From Agapetus fuscipes (taxonomy: Eukaryota > Arthropoda > Insecta > Trichoptera > Glossosomatidae), in contig OX637332.1 in the NCBI GenBank assembly GCA_951799405.1, forward strand, positions 11,723,001-11,787,000: a stretch of DNA of 64,000 bases, read 5' to 3'. Under the pieces are notes generated by a model that made no database searches, was not told the origin of the DNA, and saw only the letters and a program-made list of their open reading frames with translations. Of the stretch, positions 45,241-57,215 are shown piece by piece. The stretch's first letter is position 1. Each line of letters starts with the position of its first letter. Made by a program: the position numbers and the translations under genes.

Positions 45241-45479
45241 ATCATACATAATTTTAATGAAAAGTCTTGTTTTTTTTATGAATTTTCAATCTTTTTTTAC
45301 ATTCGTACTTGATTTTTTACGTATTTTCTCTCTCCGGCAGGTTCTTTGATTCTTATGAAAGCTAAGAGCAAGCGTTTCTAGAGCTTAGATCAGAGTATGT
45401 AAAAACGTTTGAATGGCTGTACGATTTTAATTGATTTGGAACCCAAAATTTCCATACAGGTCAGTGACATCAGGATTTT
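45241..45479. other. AT-rich sequence, nothing recognised
   Basis: Nothing identified. Confidence 0.35.
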
Positions 45480-45960
45480 CGGAATGACGTAGCTGCATTG
45501 GATCAATGCCCAGACCCCCACTTATGCGCGGCAGGAAAATGGCTAATCTTTTACATTCTCTCTCCAGCAGTGTGTGTCTTGGATCACAGGAAAGCGGCGT
45601 CACTCGAGATCTTCCTTCAAAGCGTATCGATGGTTCTTTAGCGCGGCGGCGTTACATCCACGAAACCGCTGACTGTATGAGCGGGCAGGCGCAAGTGAGA
45701 ACGCTTGAATATTCATAAGCCGCCGCGCAACGCTCGCCGAATGCAAATATAGTTCTCCGAGTATAAATTACAGCTGTGTGACGGCTGACATTGTTTGATA
45801 TTTCATGTGTGACAGTAGTCGACTTTTGTGCTTGCCTCCATTCGAGCACGATGCCTGCCTCGCTGAATAATATTCGGAATGTATCGTTTTTATTTTCACA
45901 ACTAGAGCGGGTGAGAAATAATTGCCATTGAAAAATAAATATTTGTTCAACATGCGTGCT
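45480..45960. other. GC-richer unique block, candidate host element
   Basis: Includes CACTCGAGATCTTCCTTCAA, TTTAGCGCGGCGGCGTTACA and TAAGCCGCCGCGCAACGCTC, followed by a conserved-looking AT part (ACAGCTGTGTGACGGC). ORFs of about 61-70 codons occur in several frames and both strands. No domain could be named. Confidence 0.3.
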
Positions 45961-47265
45961 GTAGTGATTTACGAGTATATGGCGGATGTTTGGCTGAAAT
46001 ATTAGGCAGATTTGAAAAGCTTCAGTTGTTATATAATCTTGATTTTGGATTCTGCTATCAACAGAAAAAAAACACAGATTTTCTGGTCTGGATAAGGAGT
46101 CCAGGAGCCTTCCATCAAAGACTTAAATAATATTACAAAATATCCTTTAAATATAAATCTCTTTGAGGGTTGCTAAGTAACTTCTCAGAAGTGAGCAAAG
46201 TTCCGAAGAAGTCGCCCACAGAGGAGACGAAACGTCAGCTGAAACTCTTCAAGAAGTATCAAGAAAGAAGAAAAAGAAAAAAGAAGAAAAGGACCAAAAA
46301 TATTTCCACGGTCATAACCCGGAACCAAAAAATCAAGCATACATAATATTCTCATATTCTAGTTAATTCACAAAATAATATGTATCGACTTTGCTGTTTG
46401 ACTATAAAAAGCACTCATTTAGTGTTTAATCAACGTTGATTTTGATTAAAAAAACGAGTATCAAAGAATTCATTTATCCCTCGCTCGATCGCCCGTCTCC
46501 GGCTGGCATAAAGAAAAGAGTGAAGAAATAAGTTATTTTGTGCTAAACGGGAGTTTTTCTTGTTGTAATGAAACTTTGTTTGTGTCTGCCTTCTGACAAC
46601 TCCGGTATCCCTTTGAAACAAAAAAAAAGTTAGAATTTCCCGGAAACAACTTGGAGAACAATTTAGCTTTTCTTCCGTTTATACCTGTTTGTGTTATCAA
46701 TTAATCTTTTTGTAATTGCTTATTTACGTGTGTAAAAAGTTATCATATTCTTTAACGAAAAATACATTATTATTGGCTGTTATTTTTTGGCATGCCTGCT
46801 TCACGACAGGAAAAGGATTTGGAACGGGCTTGATTTTATTACGTTATGAAATACTCGTACCTGTCTTCAATTTACTATGAAAAACGTACAAAAATAAAAT
46901 CCTAAACAATTCAACAAACATCAAATAAAATTAAGACTATAAATAGTAAATACAATCTCTGTTTAAAAGGGTACACATCAACAAAACATTTTTGTTGAGC
47001 TATTCCACTTTCGTCATTCAATCAGTCAAGTACTTAAATCGATAAATAAACTACATAAGCACTTGCGGTGACAATTTTCTTTGATGAGTGCATGAAAAAC
47101 CAAAAGCTTTCGGATCATGCTGTAAACTTTAAATACCCAATTGTGGTCACTAGCCAGATACTTGAAATGTGGAGGAGTGGCAACTTGTTCGATACAAGAG
47201 AAGTTTAATTGTGTTAAATCTGTTTTTTTAAATAAGAATAATATGTATTTTAAAAACATAAACAA
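45961..47265. other. Unassigned sequence
   Basis: Contains an AAGAAGAAAAAG-type purine tract (46250-46300). No supported gene or repeat. Confidence 0.35.
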
Positions 47266-47560
47266 AATCAACTAAGCTAGACGTATAGCGCAACATATTA
47301 CCGCGTTACCTCCAAAGTCGTCACATGTAGTGTATGGAACCTTTTTATTGTTACATGTAAGGAAGCTGGTCTTACATCAAAATCTTCAGTTAAAGTGGAG
47401 ATTTTTTCCAAACTCCCAAGGGGTTTGGTTCTCATTCCCTGTGAAGGTTGAATAAAGTTAAAATAAATCATTTTTGACACCATTGATGGGGATCGAACCC
47501 TAGTCATTGGAATGAAATGCTAGCACTTTACGAACCGAGCTACCAAGGAAGTCATTATAC
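47266..47560 (-). mobile_element. Diverged SINE-1, minus strand
   Basis: AATCAACTAAGCTAGACGTA at the left and GGGGATCGAACCCTAGTCAT (B box) with GAACCGAGCTACCAAGG (A-box region) at the right. It is the oldest full-length SINE-1 in the window. Confidence 0.75.
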
Positions 47561-48274
47561 ATTTACATATGTCAATTTCATGATGAAATAACTCTGAGCT
47601 ATCTCCAAGTAATATTTTTTTAAATTTTTAAATTAAACACTAAATAGATGGGAAAGAAAAACACAAAGTCCATCCCCACATATAGAATACATGAGAATAT
47701 AGAATGTAAAGCAAATACGAGTTCATGGTGAAAAAGAAGTCGGGAATGCGGGGACTCGTGACCTCATTACTAATTGGTCCGATTGTTTGAAGCAGCCTGA
47801 AGGTTCGTTAAGAGTAGAAGGGAAGTAACGGACTGGGAGACGGTTGGCTGAATACAACTGGAGCTAAGAAAGAAAAATTAAATTAAACGAAAACATTCGA
47901 GAGTCGATGAGAAAATCAAAGAAAAAATCACATTATTGAATTCCAAACTCGCTGCAGTATTAATTCCCATTCTGGGTTTAGCAATCAATTGGAATATTGC
48001 ATTTATTTCTTACTGAATGCAGCATTTCCAACTCTTCTTGCATAAATTGTTTTACTTGAATTTAATTCTTTCTTCGACTATAATATTTGAAGTAAAGAAA
48101 CTGAGAATGGAGAATAATCTCCGAAAACTTTTTTTTTTTCAAAAATAAATACTCACGGTGGAATAAAACAAAGTTTTTCATGTAAGTGTTCATAAAATGG
48201 TTTTTAATTAGATATTAAAAAGAAACTCGTACCTCCGTCAATACAACGTGTATTTTCATTTAAAGTTCCTTGGG
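47561..48274. other. Unassigned sequence
   Basis: Nothing identified. Confidence 0.35.
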
Positions 48275-48496
48275 TTCCTTGACTTATAAGTTATTTTGAG
48301 GCTGACCAGTGTCCATCCTTACTGTGAAAAATAGTCCTCTTTGCAAATGTTCCCCCTTTTTATAGGAAAGGCTTATGTTCATATGATTTTTTTGTATTTT
48401 CAATTTGTAAGTACACGTACAGCATGTATCCAAGTAAGTTATACGTATCTAAGTAAGTGTTAATAAATCTTTGCAACTTAGATAATAGATTATAGA
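48275..48496 (+). mobile_element. Diverged T270
   Basis: TTCCTTGACTTATAAG start edge; tail CTTTGCAACTTAGATAATAG. The GGTCGGCAAGAGTTGC segment is deleted. Confidence 0.72.
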
Positions 48497-48809
48497 AGTA
48501 GAGCCTTCAATAAAGAACTATAGAAAATTTCAATTGTTGATGATTTATACAAATGTTTTTACAATTCTAACTAAGTAGGTACACAGTAAGAATTGATAAC
48601 TCAAAAAAATAAACATTTCGTAATTATTATTTCAAACATAAAAAACTCCTTTGAAGATTTCTACTTCCTGAACTTTGCTGTACTTATGAGTCTCCTGTAC
48701 GTAAAATTATTCAAAGAGACAAAGATTTGTAAGCATGTCTTAATATGTATGTTTGATAATATATGTGTGTAACGTCTCCAAGGACTAGAAACAGCATAAG
48801 ATATTGCGT
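48497..48809. other. AT-rich sequence, nothing recognised
   Basis: Nothing identified. Confidence 0.35.
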
Positions 48810-49140
48810 TCTTCTTCTTTTTCATGGCGCTGCCGGTTCTCCCGTTGTCTTGCGGGGCGCCAGTGTCTGCCTTCCTTGAACGCATTAAAATTATTATTAC
48901 AGAATACCGCGCCACCCCGAGCAACATTCCCTACATGTTTATGATAATAACATTTTACACCGGTATATGGCGGGGAAGTGAAATCCTGTAGACGCGGCCA
49001 AAGCTACTGCCGCAGAATGTCAAGCGAGCATCCAAGGCGGGTGCATAAACAAGAATTCTCAATGGCTGGAGCTCGCGGAAGTGTGATTCCGTGAATTGCT
49101 CGACGAGAATTATGCCTGTTCAAATGACAATTTATTTTGA
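48810..49140. other. GC-richer unique block, candidate host element
   Basis: CTTGCGGGGCGCCAGTGTCT, ACCGCGCCACCCCGAGC, GTAGACGCGGCCAAAGCTAC and AGGCGGGTGCATAAACAAGA are not found elsewhere in the window. It is not convincingly coding (an 88-codon minus ORF has no domain). Confidence 0.3.
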
Positions 49141-49198
49141 CAAGACAACAGGCAGGTTCTATTTCCATACACACTCATTATCCATGCCTTCATTAATG

Positions 49199-49440
49199 TG
49201 TAATGTAAGTTACAAATAGGTATCGACATTTAAGGCTTATATTCAATGCACGCTCACAGGAAAACACACGTAAGTTTGCGCTTACACATTTTTATTAATT
49301 ATAAAATAAGACTCAAATCTCAAATAAACTAATAGAAAAACTCTTTTTAGACTTTCCCTGAAACAAGCGTAGCATTGAAAAAAGTGAATATTTTTTTACA
49401 GTTTGAGGGGTCAGTCTCATACCAACCTCAAGGAACAAAA
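49199..49440 (-). mobile_element. Diverged T270, minus strand
   Basis: GTAATGTAAGTTACAAATAG at the left; GTCTCATACCAACCTCAAGGAA at the right. Confidence 0.7.
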
Positions 49441-49454
49441 ATAATAATGTAAGT

Positions 49455-49700
49455 TGATTATGATGATGATGATTTTTAGAGCGCCGTTTCGTGACTACTG
49501 TCACTGCACGGACGCTTTCAGACTTGACGCGGCGGTGAAGAAATGGGTCTTCATTCCAGGTTTCGGAGACAGGGCTTTTAGTTCGGCTGGTCTATCCTGC
49601 TGGAATAGTCTACCTCTGGAGTTGAGAACAGAGATCAGTGCTGGCAGTTGCAGGAAGTTGCTTAAGAACGGCGCTGTATACAAATTGTACTTTTTTTTTT
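49455..49700. mobile_element. Rearranged CR1/L2-like LINE end, probably 5'-inverted
   Basis: 49455-49500 is the minus-strand 3' end of a LINE: a GATGATGATGAT tail and AGCGCCGTTTCGTGACTAC. LINE-2 ends with the reverse complement, ACGAAACGGCGCT plus (TCATCA)n. Immediately after, 49500-49660 encodes on the plus strand KKWVFIPGFGDRAFSSAGLS, CWNSLPLELR, the C-terminus of a LINE protein. A short inverted upstream part next to the 3' end is what twin priming produces. Confidence 0.6.
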
Positions 49701-50812
49701 TTTTTTTAACTTTCAATCCCTTCCCTGGCGCACACTTCTGGGGGCAGCTGGTTTCCAAGTGGACGGTCCTGTAATGGTGAAAGCGCGATCTTCGAAAGTA
49801 TATTTTACATTAATTTTAATGTGTGAAATTATATTACACATAAATATTGAGATATTGTGTTAGTAAAACGATTTGCTGGTGACACATTACCGAACAAAGA
49901 AATTTTTAAAACAAAGAAAAGCAATAATTGTATCTGTTCTCTCTTTTCGCAACTAAACGGTGATCATAGTTGTATCGTCTGGTTTGTCAGCAGATCATAG
50001 TGGGTTGAAATAAAAATACTAATAATTCACTTTGTAGCCCTTCATTTGTAAATACCTAATTCAAAATAAGTTATACATGGTAACGGGGCGAATACAATTA
50101 ATTAACAACCGGTTTACTAAACAATATTTACATCATCAGGTACAAAACATTTTGTATTTTGTGAAATATTTTGTCTGAAGATCATAGTTAATACCGGTCA
50201 TACGTCATTATTTTTTTACTCGCCTTGTAACCACATCCGATTTGTTTTGAGTTTATAATTATTTGAAAATACTAAATTTATTAAAGGTACCTATCAAAAT
50301 ATTCACGGGGTTTTTTAATAGGTACATGTAAAATATATATATATATATATATATTTTTGTATTTTACCAAAGCACGTGTCATTAACAAAAATGTTAAACC
50401 GAAATAATAACTAATTGAAGTTACAATCGACACATTTTTGTTTAATTTTTCATCCATTTCACATATTTCACTGCTCAATTTGTCAGAATAGAAAATTCAC
50501 TGTAATGCAAAATTTGAGTGAAAAATTATGATTGCAACAAATTTTCCTTTAAAAAAGCTCTTAATGCAGGGAAAGTTATTTCGTTTAAATTTCATAATAT
50601 TTTTTTCCGATTTTGTATTTAACATTTTTTACCGCCCTTGTTTTGTATTTCTGTTTACTAACAGTCCTTATTATAAAATATATGTTTCATATCCTTTTCA
50701 TAGTTTTCTTATCGTGCTACTTTCTGCATTGGAACGGAACTATTTTCATTGCATAAATTCTATTACCGACATTTTTTTTTTCCAAATTAATTGTATTCAT
50801 CCCATACCGACA
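49701..50812. other. AT-rich; (TA)n microsatellite at 50335-50356
   Basis: A pure AT dinucleotide run of about 20 bp is present. Nothing else could be assigned. The 128-codon ORF at 50528-50914 reads into the following SINE-1 and is not supported as a gene. Confidence 0.45.
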
Positions 50813-51125
50813 GTCCGGTCGATAGCTCAGTTGGTAGAGTGCTTGCATTCCATGCCGGAAGCTCGGACTCGTGTCTTAAATGATTTTCAATGTTTATTTC
50901 AAAACCCAAAATAAAATACCGGCAAGGTTTACTAAGCCTTCACAGGAAATCAGAACCAGCCCCCCGGGAGGTAGGAAATCCCCATTTCAACTGAAATGGT
51001 TAGCGTAAGGCCGACCCCTTAGCTTTAAAAATAAATAGATTCCACTTGCCACATCTAAAACCCTTCGGGATTAATGCGGCAAAAAGTTGCATTATTTGTG
51101 TAGTTTAGTTTCGTTTTGCGTTTAT
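50813..51125 (+). mobile_element. SINE-1 copy, near full length
   Basis: Head CCGGTCGATAGCTCAGTTGG is intact in its A-box region. The B box is damaged (AGCTCGGACTCGTGTC). Body CCGGCAAGGTTTACTAAGCC; 3' end TTGCATTATTTGTGTAGTTT. Confidence 0.85.
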
Positions 51126-51939
51126 ATTTGATCCTGCACCGAATTCAATATGGCTTAATCCACACCACCATCAGTGCATTAGCACCATTCTATAAGACAC
51201 AATCGCTTTCATAAGACGTAAGGTTAAAGTTTGTTCATTTACCCAACTTTACCGACGACCCCTCGGAATGTTATGGCTTCTTGGAATATCCGCATTGCCT
51301 TGCAAATCGATGTCATATAAAGACATTGAAAAAATCCATCTCGCAGCTCTGTGAGGTCGGAAAGACGGACAAACATCCAATTTCCGTTCTAGGGAATAAG
51401 CAGCTCAAAGGCCTGCAAACTGGCTAGCTGACCGGAGGCAGACGAATACACCAGTAAGTGAAAAGTAGAGGTACAAAAAAGTGTAACAAAATATTGCCTT
51501 CTTGTCCTTATTTGTTTATCTATCCGATCGAAGATTGAATAACATTTTATTGTTTTGTAAAAAAAACAATAAATATTATTCTAGCTGAAACATGTATCTT
51601 TTAGCTACAATAAAATTATTCATCAGATATTTTATTGCTACTTTATAAAGTATCTTTTACACTTCTAAGGTAACTTGGAGCTTAAGAAGAAATCTGTTTA
51701 TTGGGTAGGTGAGTTTTCTTTTTGTGCAAGTTCAGTAGTCTTCTAAGGACGATTTGACTTACAAGCTTTGCCTTGCCTCCGATTTGCTTTCATTAAAAAC
51801 AATATCGTATACTGGAAAAAGATAAATTCAACAAAGTTATGACGCCTCATTACTGGATTATTACTGAAAAGATTGTCTATATTACATTATTACTTGCTAA
51901 GGACCCTAGTAGCATAGACTTGAGGTGTTTGCCAGTTGA
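51126..51939. other. Unassigned; GC-richer 51180-51440
   Basis: 51240-51440 (CGACGACCCCTCGGAATGTT, CAGCTCAAAGGCCTGCAAAC) looks unique and may be host non-coding sequence. Confidence 0.3.
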
Positions 51940-52165
51940 GGAGAAATCACCACCCATCTGACCACCCATACACCGTACAAAAATATTCACCACTTCTTTT
52001 TCAGTGAAGGTAGCCAAGAGTTGTACCGCTTATGTTAATTTGAGATATGGGGTTTTATATTGTAAGTTCTCATGCGGAATGTATAAGCGCAAATTAGTGG
52101 GTATGTATTTAATATAAATCGTCAATGTAATATTGTATATCTTTCTAACTTAGATTATTGATGTT
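51940..52165 (+). mobile_element. Diverged T270
   Basis: CTGACCACCCATACACCGTA, GTGAAGGTAGCCAAGAGTTG, TTATATTGTAAGTTCTCATG and CTTAGATTATTG retain the order. Confidence 0.65.
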
Positions 52166-52257
52166 CAAACTCAAACAAACATAATAAGTATCTTACTCCC
52201 GAAAAAATACATGCATAAAAATAAATTTATGCCAAGTTTTTTGACGACTAGATATAT

Positions 52258-52465
52258 TTTAGTCGGCGTTATAGCTGCGGGGATCAAGACAGGTTATTTG
52301 GAACCGGATAACGCTGGTTCGAATCCCGCGACGATAACTTCGACCCTGGTTCAACAGATGCCGTTGCATGCACACAAGCTTCTGCTTTCGCATGAAGACA
52401 ACTGGCCAGGTAAAATAGGTTGGTGGATTGCATTCCTTTCCAAAAATCTATAAAAAAAAAAAAAA
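52258..52465 (+). mobile_element. Diverged SINE-2 copy
   Basis: B box GGTTCGAATCCCGCGA, then GACCCTGGTTCAACAGATGC and ATTGCATTCCTTTCC, ending in poly(A). The AT-rich middle is replaced by unrelated sequence, and the A-box region is decayed. Confidence 0.65.
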
Positions 52466-53955
52466 TGTATTTTATATGACCACCTATTCATATAAAAGTT
52501 TTCAAAGAAACTGATGCATTAAGTTGCAGGATTGATTAGATAAGTGCATTCATTGTCTAATACCACTAGGTCGAATCTCTAAGCGTTAGACGACTCGTCA
52601 ATCTCATCACGTAATTAGATCACCACGTGTGTCTTTTAAAATAACTGAAAATTTAAGAAAAATGTTTTTCAATTCACTTAGTTTTTGTAAGGTTTCATTC
52701 CTTGGTTCTTTTATAAGTCTAAAACTAGCTCTGTTTGGCCGAATATCCTCCATCTCTTTGGGTTATTCTACCAGACGTACATACAAGGTAGAGCCTTTGC
52801 CGCGTTACGTGAAGCCGCTATACCTAAGTCCCTCCTAAGAACGACAGCGATCTCTTCAGCTGGATATTGTTCATTGACATGTTTTGTTGCCTTATGAAAT
52901 TGAAAATAAGCCCTTTTCAAAGCAGCGTACGTCGCAGTACTTTCTTTTTTGTTCAACACAATATTTTCATAGCTCACCTATTAAATAAAGTGTTTTATTC
53001 AGATACTCTTCACTTTTTTGTATTTTCAATAAAACAGTCATACTTACACAAAATTTTCAAAACAAGTAAAAGATTTTTTTTAAAACTTCCAGATGTTAAC
53101 AAAAATACAATTTACTATTTTTGCACCTATCTATATCTAATACAAAACAAAGGTTACGGATTATAGTTCATGATAAATTTATTCATAATTTCTAACTTGT
53201 ACTTACGAGGAAATTTTATTGTTAAATTAATCAATGTTCGATTATTTTTTACACATGAAGTCACAATCTAATTTAATCCAATCTAAGTTAGTGTAAACAA
53301 AAAACTTTAAAAGCTCGTTAATTCTCATCTGAAGTTTCAACCAATTATGTACCAAAGCCGAAACTGCAGCGAAATCTGGTTCATCAAGCTTAGCCTAAAC
53401 TAGTTGAAACTACAACCTATGTAGAAACTGAAGTTGATCCTAAGTATTTAACTGAAGCGAATTATCACAAAAATGCATCATCATTAGTTCCACACACCAA
53501 TACTCAACACATAACAATACGATGATTACCTTAACATTATTCCAAGTGTGTGTTTATTTACAAAGCCCCTTTGTAAATAAATATACTTGCACGATTCTTA
53601 TCATATTATTAAGTACAAAGGCCTGAATTGAAACTCTCGAGCCTGAGGTCTGAAACTGAACACAAAAGTGAGAATACGCTCCCCCAGTTCTTGTTTACCG
53701 TATACGCCAATCTTGTCAAATATGACTTATTTATGCAGTTGTCTTATGAATCAAATTCTACACAATCTGAGCTAAAAAAAAACGAAAAACTTGTTAATGT
53801 GAGACTTGTTTTAAATATTTTCACATTGGACACATTGGTCCAGTACACATGAAAACATTGCTCATGTAAAATTTTCTCAATGGCATATACGGTAAACAAG
53901 AACTAAGGCAGCGATTATACAAAAACATATATAAAATAAGAATAACCTGATTTTT
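52466..53955. other. AT-rich sequence, nothing recognised
   Basis: The 99-codon ORF at 52867-53166 is Phe/Ile/Lys-rich as expected of random AT-rich DNA. A T270 tail scrap (AATCCAATCTAAGTTAGTG) lies near 53275. Confidence 0.4.
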
Positions 53956-54210
53956 TCCTTGATTTATAGGTTGGTATGCGGCTGACCACTCATGCTGTAG
54001 AAAATGATTCACTTTGCCAATGTCACCCTTGTTTCAGGGAAAGTTGGCAGGAGTTGCAGGGCGTATATCCATTTGAGATTTAATTTTTATATTGTAGGTT
54101 CACATGTGGCATGCGCAAGCGCGAACTTGTACGTGTCTGCTTGTTAGAATGCATGTAATGTGAATCCCCAATGTTAAATATCTTTGAAACTTAGATTAGA
54201 TTAGATTAGA
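53956..54210 (+). mobile_element. T270 copy, complete
   Basis: TTCCTTGATTTATAGG start edge and ACTTAGATTAGATTAGATTA tail. Confidence 0.85.
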
Positions 54211-54782
54211 CCCTGTAATTCAGAGCCAGATTGTAGACCCATCAACAATCAATATTATAATAATTAATCAAACCAATTCTTGGTTGAAAAATAAGTTTGA
54301 TGGCTCAAAAGAACTGAACAAACTTATTTTCTGAATCAGAACTTTTCGCTTCAGGATTTTGTTCTTGAGGGCTGAAACACGCGATGTAAACATACTAAAA
54401 TAATCATACATTTTGTGAAATAAAAATAACACGACGCGATCGTGAATTTATTTCGAAAGATGCCTGCTTGGTTTAAGTGTTGCCGTGTTTCAATATTAAT
54501 GATAAAATATACACTAACAGCCCTTTGTGCTTCGTGCCAGTGGGTGTTACTGCCGAATAAAAACGAAGATAAACGAGTATGGGGCTCATGGAAAAATTAT
54601 GTGAAAAGAATTTCACATTACTTACATCTTTTATTCTCGTCTTATCCACTTTTTACCTGAAGCTTTCGTTACCCATTAGTCGCTCAACTCTAATTATCCA
54701 ATCTTCAGTATTGTATACAACATTTTCTACGTAAAATTACTTGGAATATTATTTAACAATAGAAAAATACAAACCAGCGATA
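54211..54782. other. AT-rich sequence, nothing recognised
   Basis: Nothing identified. Confidence 0.35.
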
Positions 54783-54850
54783 GTCCGGTAGTAGTCTAGT
54801 GGTTAACGCTACAAACGAAATGTAGTGAGCTTGATTCCTAGTGAAGCCCA
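54783..54850 (+). mobile_element. SINE-3-like tRNA head only
   Basis: GGTAGTAGTCTAGTGGTTAAC and GAGCTTGATTCCTAGTGAAG are A- and B-box-like. No SINE-3 body follows. Confidence 0.45.
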
Positions 54851-54916
54851 GAAACTACAATAAGTAATAATCAATAATTCAGGTTCTAAAGATATACTAT
54901 TAACTTTTATGATTCA

Positions 54917-55172
54917 TTCCTTGACTTATAGGTTGGTATGAGGCTGACCACCAATAGGTACTGTAAAAGATGGTTCACTTTGCCAATGTCACCCCTGTTT
55001 CAGGGAAGGTCAGCAAGAGTTGCAGGTCTTATGTTGATTTGGGATTTGTTTTTATATTAAAGATTCATATGCGGCATGCGCAAAATAAAACGTGTCTGCT
55101 TGTGGGAATGCGTTTAATATTAATTTTAAGTGATAAATATCTTTGAAGCTTAGATTTAGATTTCGATTTTAG
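54917..55172 (+). mobile_element. T270 copy (tail-to-tail pair, left)
   Basis: TTCCTTGACTTATAGG start edge; the tail AAGCTTAGATTTAGATTTCG meets the tail of the next copy. Confidence 0.82.
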
Positions 55173-55184
55173 ATTCATGTTTAG

Positions 55185-55383
55185 TGTTCACCCACAATCA
55201 AACACGTGCAAGTTCCCACTTACACAAGTTGCATATGTACTTGTAACGTAAAAGTCAAACCTAAAATGAACATGAGCTCTGCAACTCTTGTTATCTTTTC
55301 CTGGAACAGGGGTGACATTGACAAAAGTGAACCAATTTGTACAGCACGGGGGGTCAGCCTCATACCAACCGATCAGTCAAGGA
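55185..55383 (-). mobile_element. T270 copy (tail-to-tail pair, right)
   Basis: TTCACCCACAATCAAACACG to CCGATCAGTCAAGGAGG. Forms an inverted pair with the previous copy. Confidence 0.78.
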
Positions 55384-55534
55384 GGAAATTTTCCTTTTTC
55401 CCTATTTTCTACGAGAGAAAACATTTAGGTCCGGTATTTTCAACATTAGCATAATATGTGACTTTACACCAATAAAAAAAACTACCCGTACACGATTAAC
55501 ATAAGTGCGTCTTTCTCTTACAGAAGTTCGTTAT

Positions 55535-55612
55535 GCTAACGTTCCTGGAACAGGGGTGACATTGACAAAAATGAAGTTTTGAAGATGGATGGTTATTGGT
55601 AAGCCTCACACC
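55535..55612 (-). mobile_element. T270 5' fragment, minus strand
   Basis: TTCCTGGAACAGGGGTGACA, TTGACAAAAATGAAG and GGTAAGCCTCACACC are the 5' third of T270. Confidence 0.6.
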
Positions 55613-55736
55613 ATTTTTTAATGTAGCAACCTGGCTGTGTGATGCCTTAAATTTGTAGTCTAAGGAATCTGTACCAAGTGCAGCGATTTTTTCCAAAAAA
55701 TTATTTGACTTTCAAGATTTTTTTTTAACTAGCATA

Positions 55737-56216
55737 CTAATCTAATCTAATCTAATCTAATCTAAGTTGCAAAGATATGTTACATTGGAGATTCACATTA
55801 CATGCATTCTCACAACCAGACACGTACAAGTTCGCGCTTGCACATGCCTCATGTGAACCTACAACATAAAAACCAATCTCAAATGGACATACACCCTGCA
55901 ACTCTTGCCGTCCTTCCCTAAGACAGGGGTGACATTGGCAAAGTGAACCATTTTTACAGCATGGGTGGTCAGCCGCATACCAACCTATAAGTCAAGGAAC
56001 ACACACACACGACAAATTACATTTTATACTTCACTAAATAATAATATCCAAATACAAAATATCCATTTACAAATAAAAACAAATTCCAATTTAATAAACC
56101 CTAGCCGCCAACATTACAGATCAACCGCCATTTCTTTCTGTCCTTACATACTTCTTTCATTTCCTCCAGAGTCATAATTTTCTTCATACAGGCTCTTCTT
56201 TTATTATGATACAATA
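55737..56216 (-). mobile_element. RTE-like LINE 3' end with T270, minus strand
   Basis: T270 at 55737-56000 with a (TAATC)n tail; UTR to about 56107; RT C-terminus at 56108-56216. On the minus strand the latter reads KRRACMKKIMTLEEMKEVCK and DRKKWRLICNVGG before a stop. Same order as at 10568 and 24366. Confidence 0.82.
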
Positions 56217-56350
56217 ATTTGAAATTGAACGAAGGTGTTTCGTAACTTCACATATTTCATACATATTACTACGAATGTATGAGTTTATGCCTGTGTATGT
56301 TTACTGATGATTATGTGTCTTTATGTCTACACGTAAGTATTTAGATGGAA

Positions 56351-56692
56351 GTCCGGTCGATAGCTCAGTTGGCAGAGTGCTTGCATTCTACCCCGTGAGC
56401 TCGGGTTCGAATCCCACCGAGGAGGGTGTCAGAAATGATTTCCTATTTCGGTGTTTATTTCAAACCCCATAATAAAAATACCGGCAAGGTTTACTCAGCC
56501 TTCACAAGAAATGAGTACCAGCCCCCTCGGGAGCTGGGAAACCCCCACTTCAACTGAAGTGGTTGGCGTGAGACCGGCCTCCTCACCTGTAAAAATAAAT
56601 AGATCCCGAAGCGCCACATGCGACTCCTTCGGGGATAACGCATGCAAGAAGTTACACTATATGTGTAGCTTAGTTGCGTTTTTTTTTTTTTT
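56351..56692 (+). mobile_element. SINE-1 copy, best preserved
   Basis: Head CCGGTCGATAGCTCAGTTGG and GAGCTCGGGTTCGAATCCCA give good A and B boxes. Body to ACACTATATGTGTAGCTTAG and TTGCG, then a poly(T) tail. This is the reference copy for SINE-1 (about 340 bp). Confidence 0.88.
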
Positions 56693-56945
56693 GCGTACCT
56701 ACTCGTGTTTACTCGAAGCTTCTGGTGCATAGTCTGGTGTATGCAAAAATAGCCTTTAGTCACCTATAATCACGCATTGCAGTGTTTTGAAAGGGACAAG
56801 TACCCTATTAGTACCTGATTAGTAGCCTAGCCGGTACAAAAGCTTAAACTGTGAACCAAATGGGAGAAAATTTCTAAACTAAATTGTGTAGAACAAATTT
56901 TATAGATGTTTTATTAAACTGAGCCCTGCAAATCGCGGCAATATT

Positions 56946-57215
56946 TATCGGTGTAATGGCCGAAGGAGTCAAGTGGCTGATCTTTCTAGCATATTTGAAA
57001 TAGAATAACGTTGATTCGATCCCCGCATAGGTTGTTTGACTATAACTTTGATCCTGGTTCAACAGATGTCATTGGGTAAATATTAATTAATAATTCATTA
57101 AAAATATGCAATAATGAATTATTAATTGATGATATTAATACCTGTGTCTGGTCAGGCAGAATAGGTCGGTGAATTACATTCGTCTTCACGTATTATTTTT
57201 TAATAAAAAAAGTAT
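56946..57215 (+). mobile_element. SINE-2 copy
   Basis: TGGCCGAAGGAGTCAAGTGG and TTGATTCGATCCCCGC boxes, AT body, then GCAGAATAGGTCGGTGAATT. Confidence 0.85.

Noticed and set aside
49501..49758. 85-codon minus-strand ORF
   Set aside because: Antisense of a LINE C-terminal fragment plus poly(T).
50528..50914. 128-codon ORF as a membrane protein gene
   Set aside because: Phe/Ile-rich composition comes from AT-rich DNA, and the end reads into a SINE-1 head.
56351..56425. Functional tRNA gene
   Set aside because: A and B boxes are good, but no cloverleaf acceptor and anticodon stem can be paired, and the body of SINE-1 follows; the same holds for the other SINE heads.
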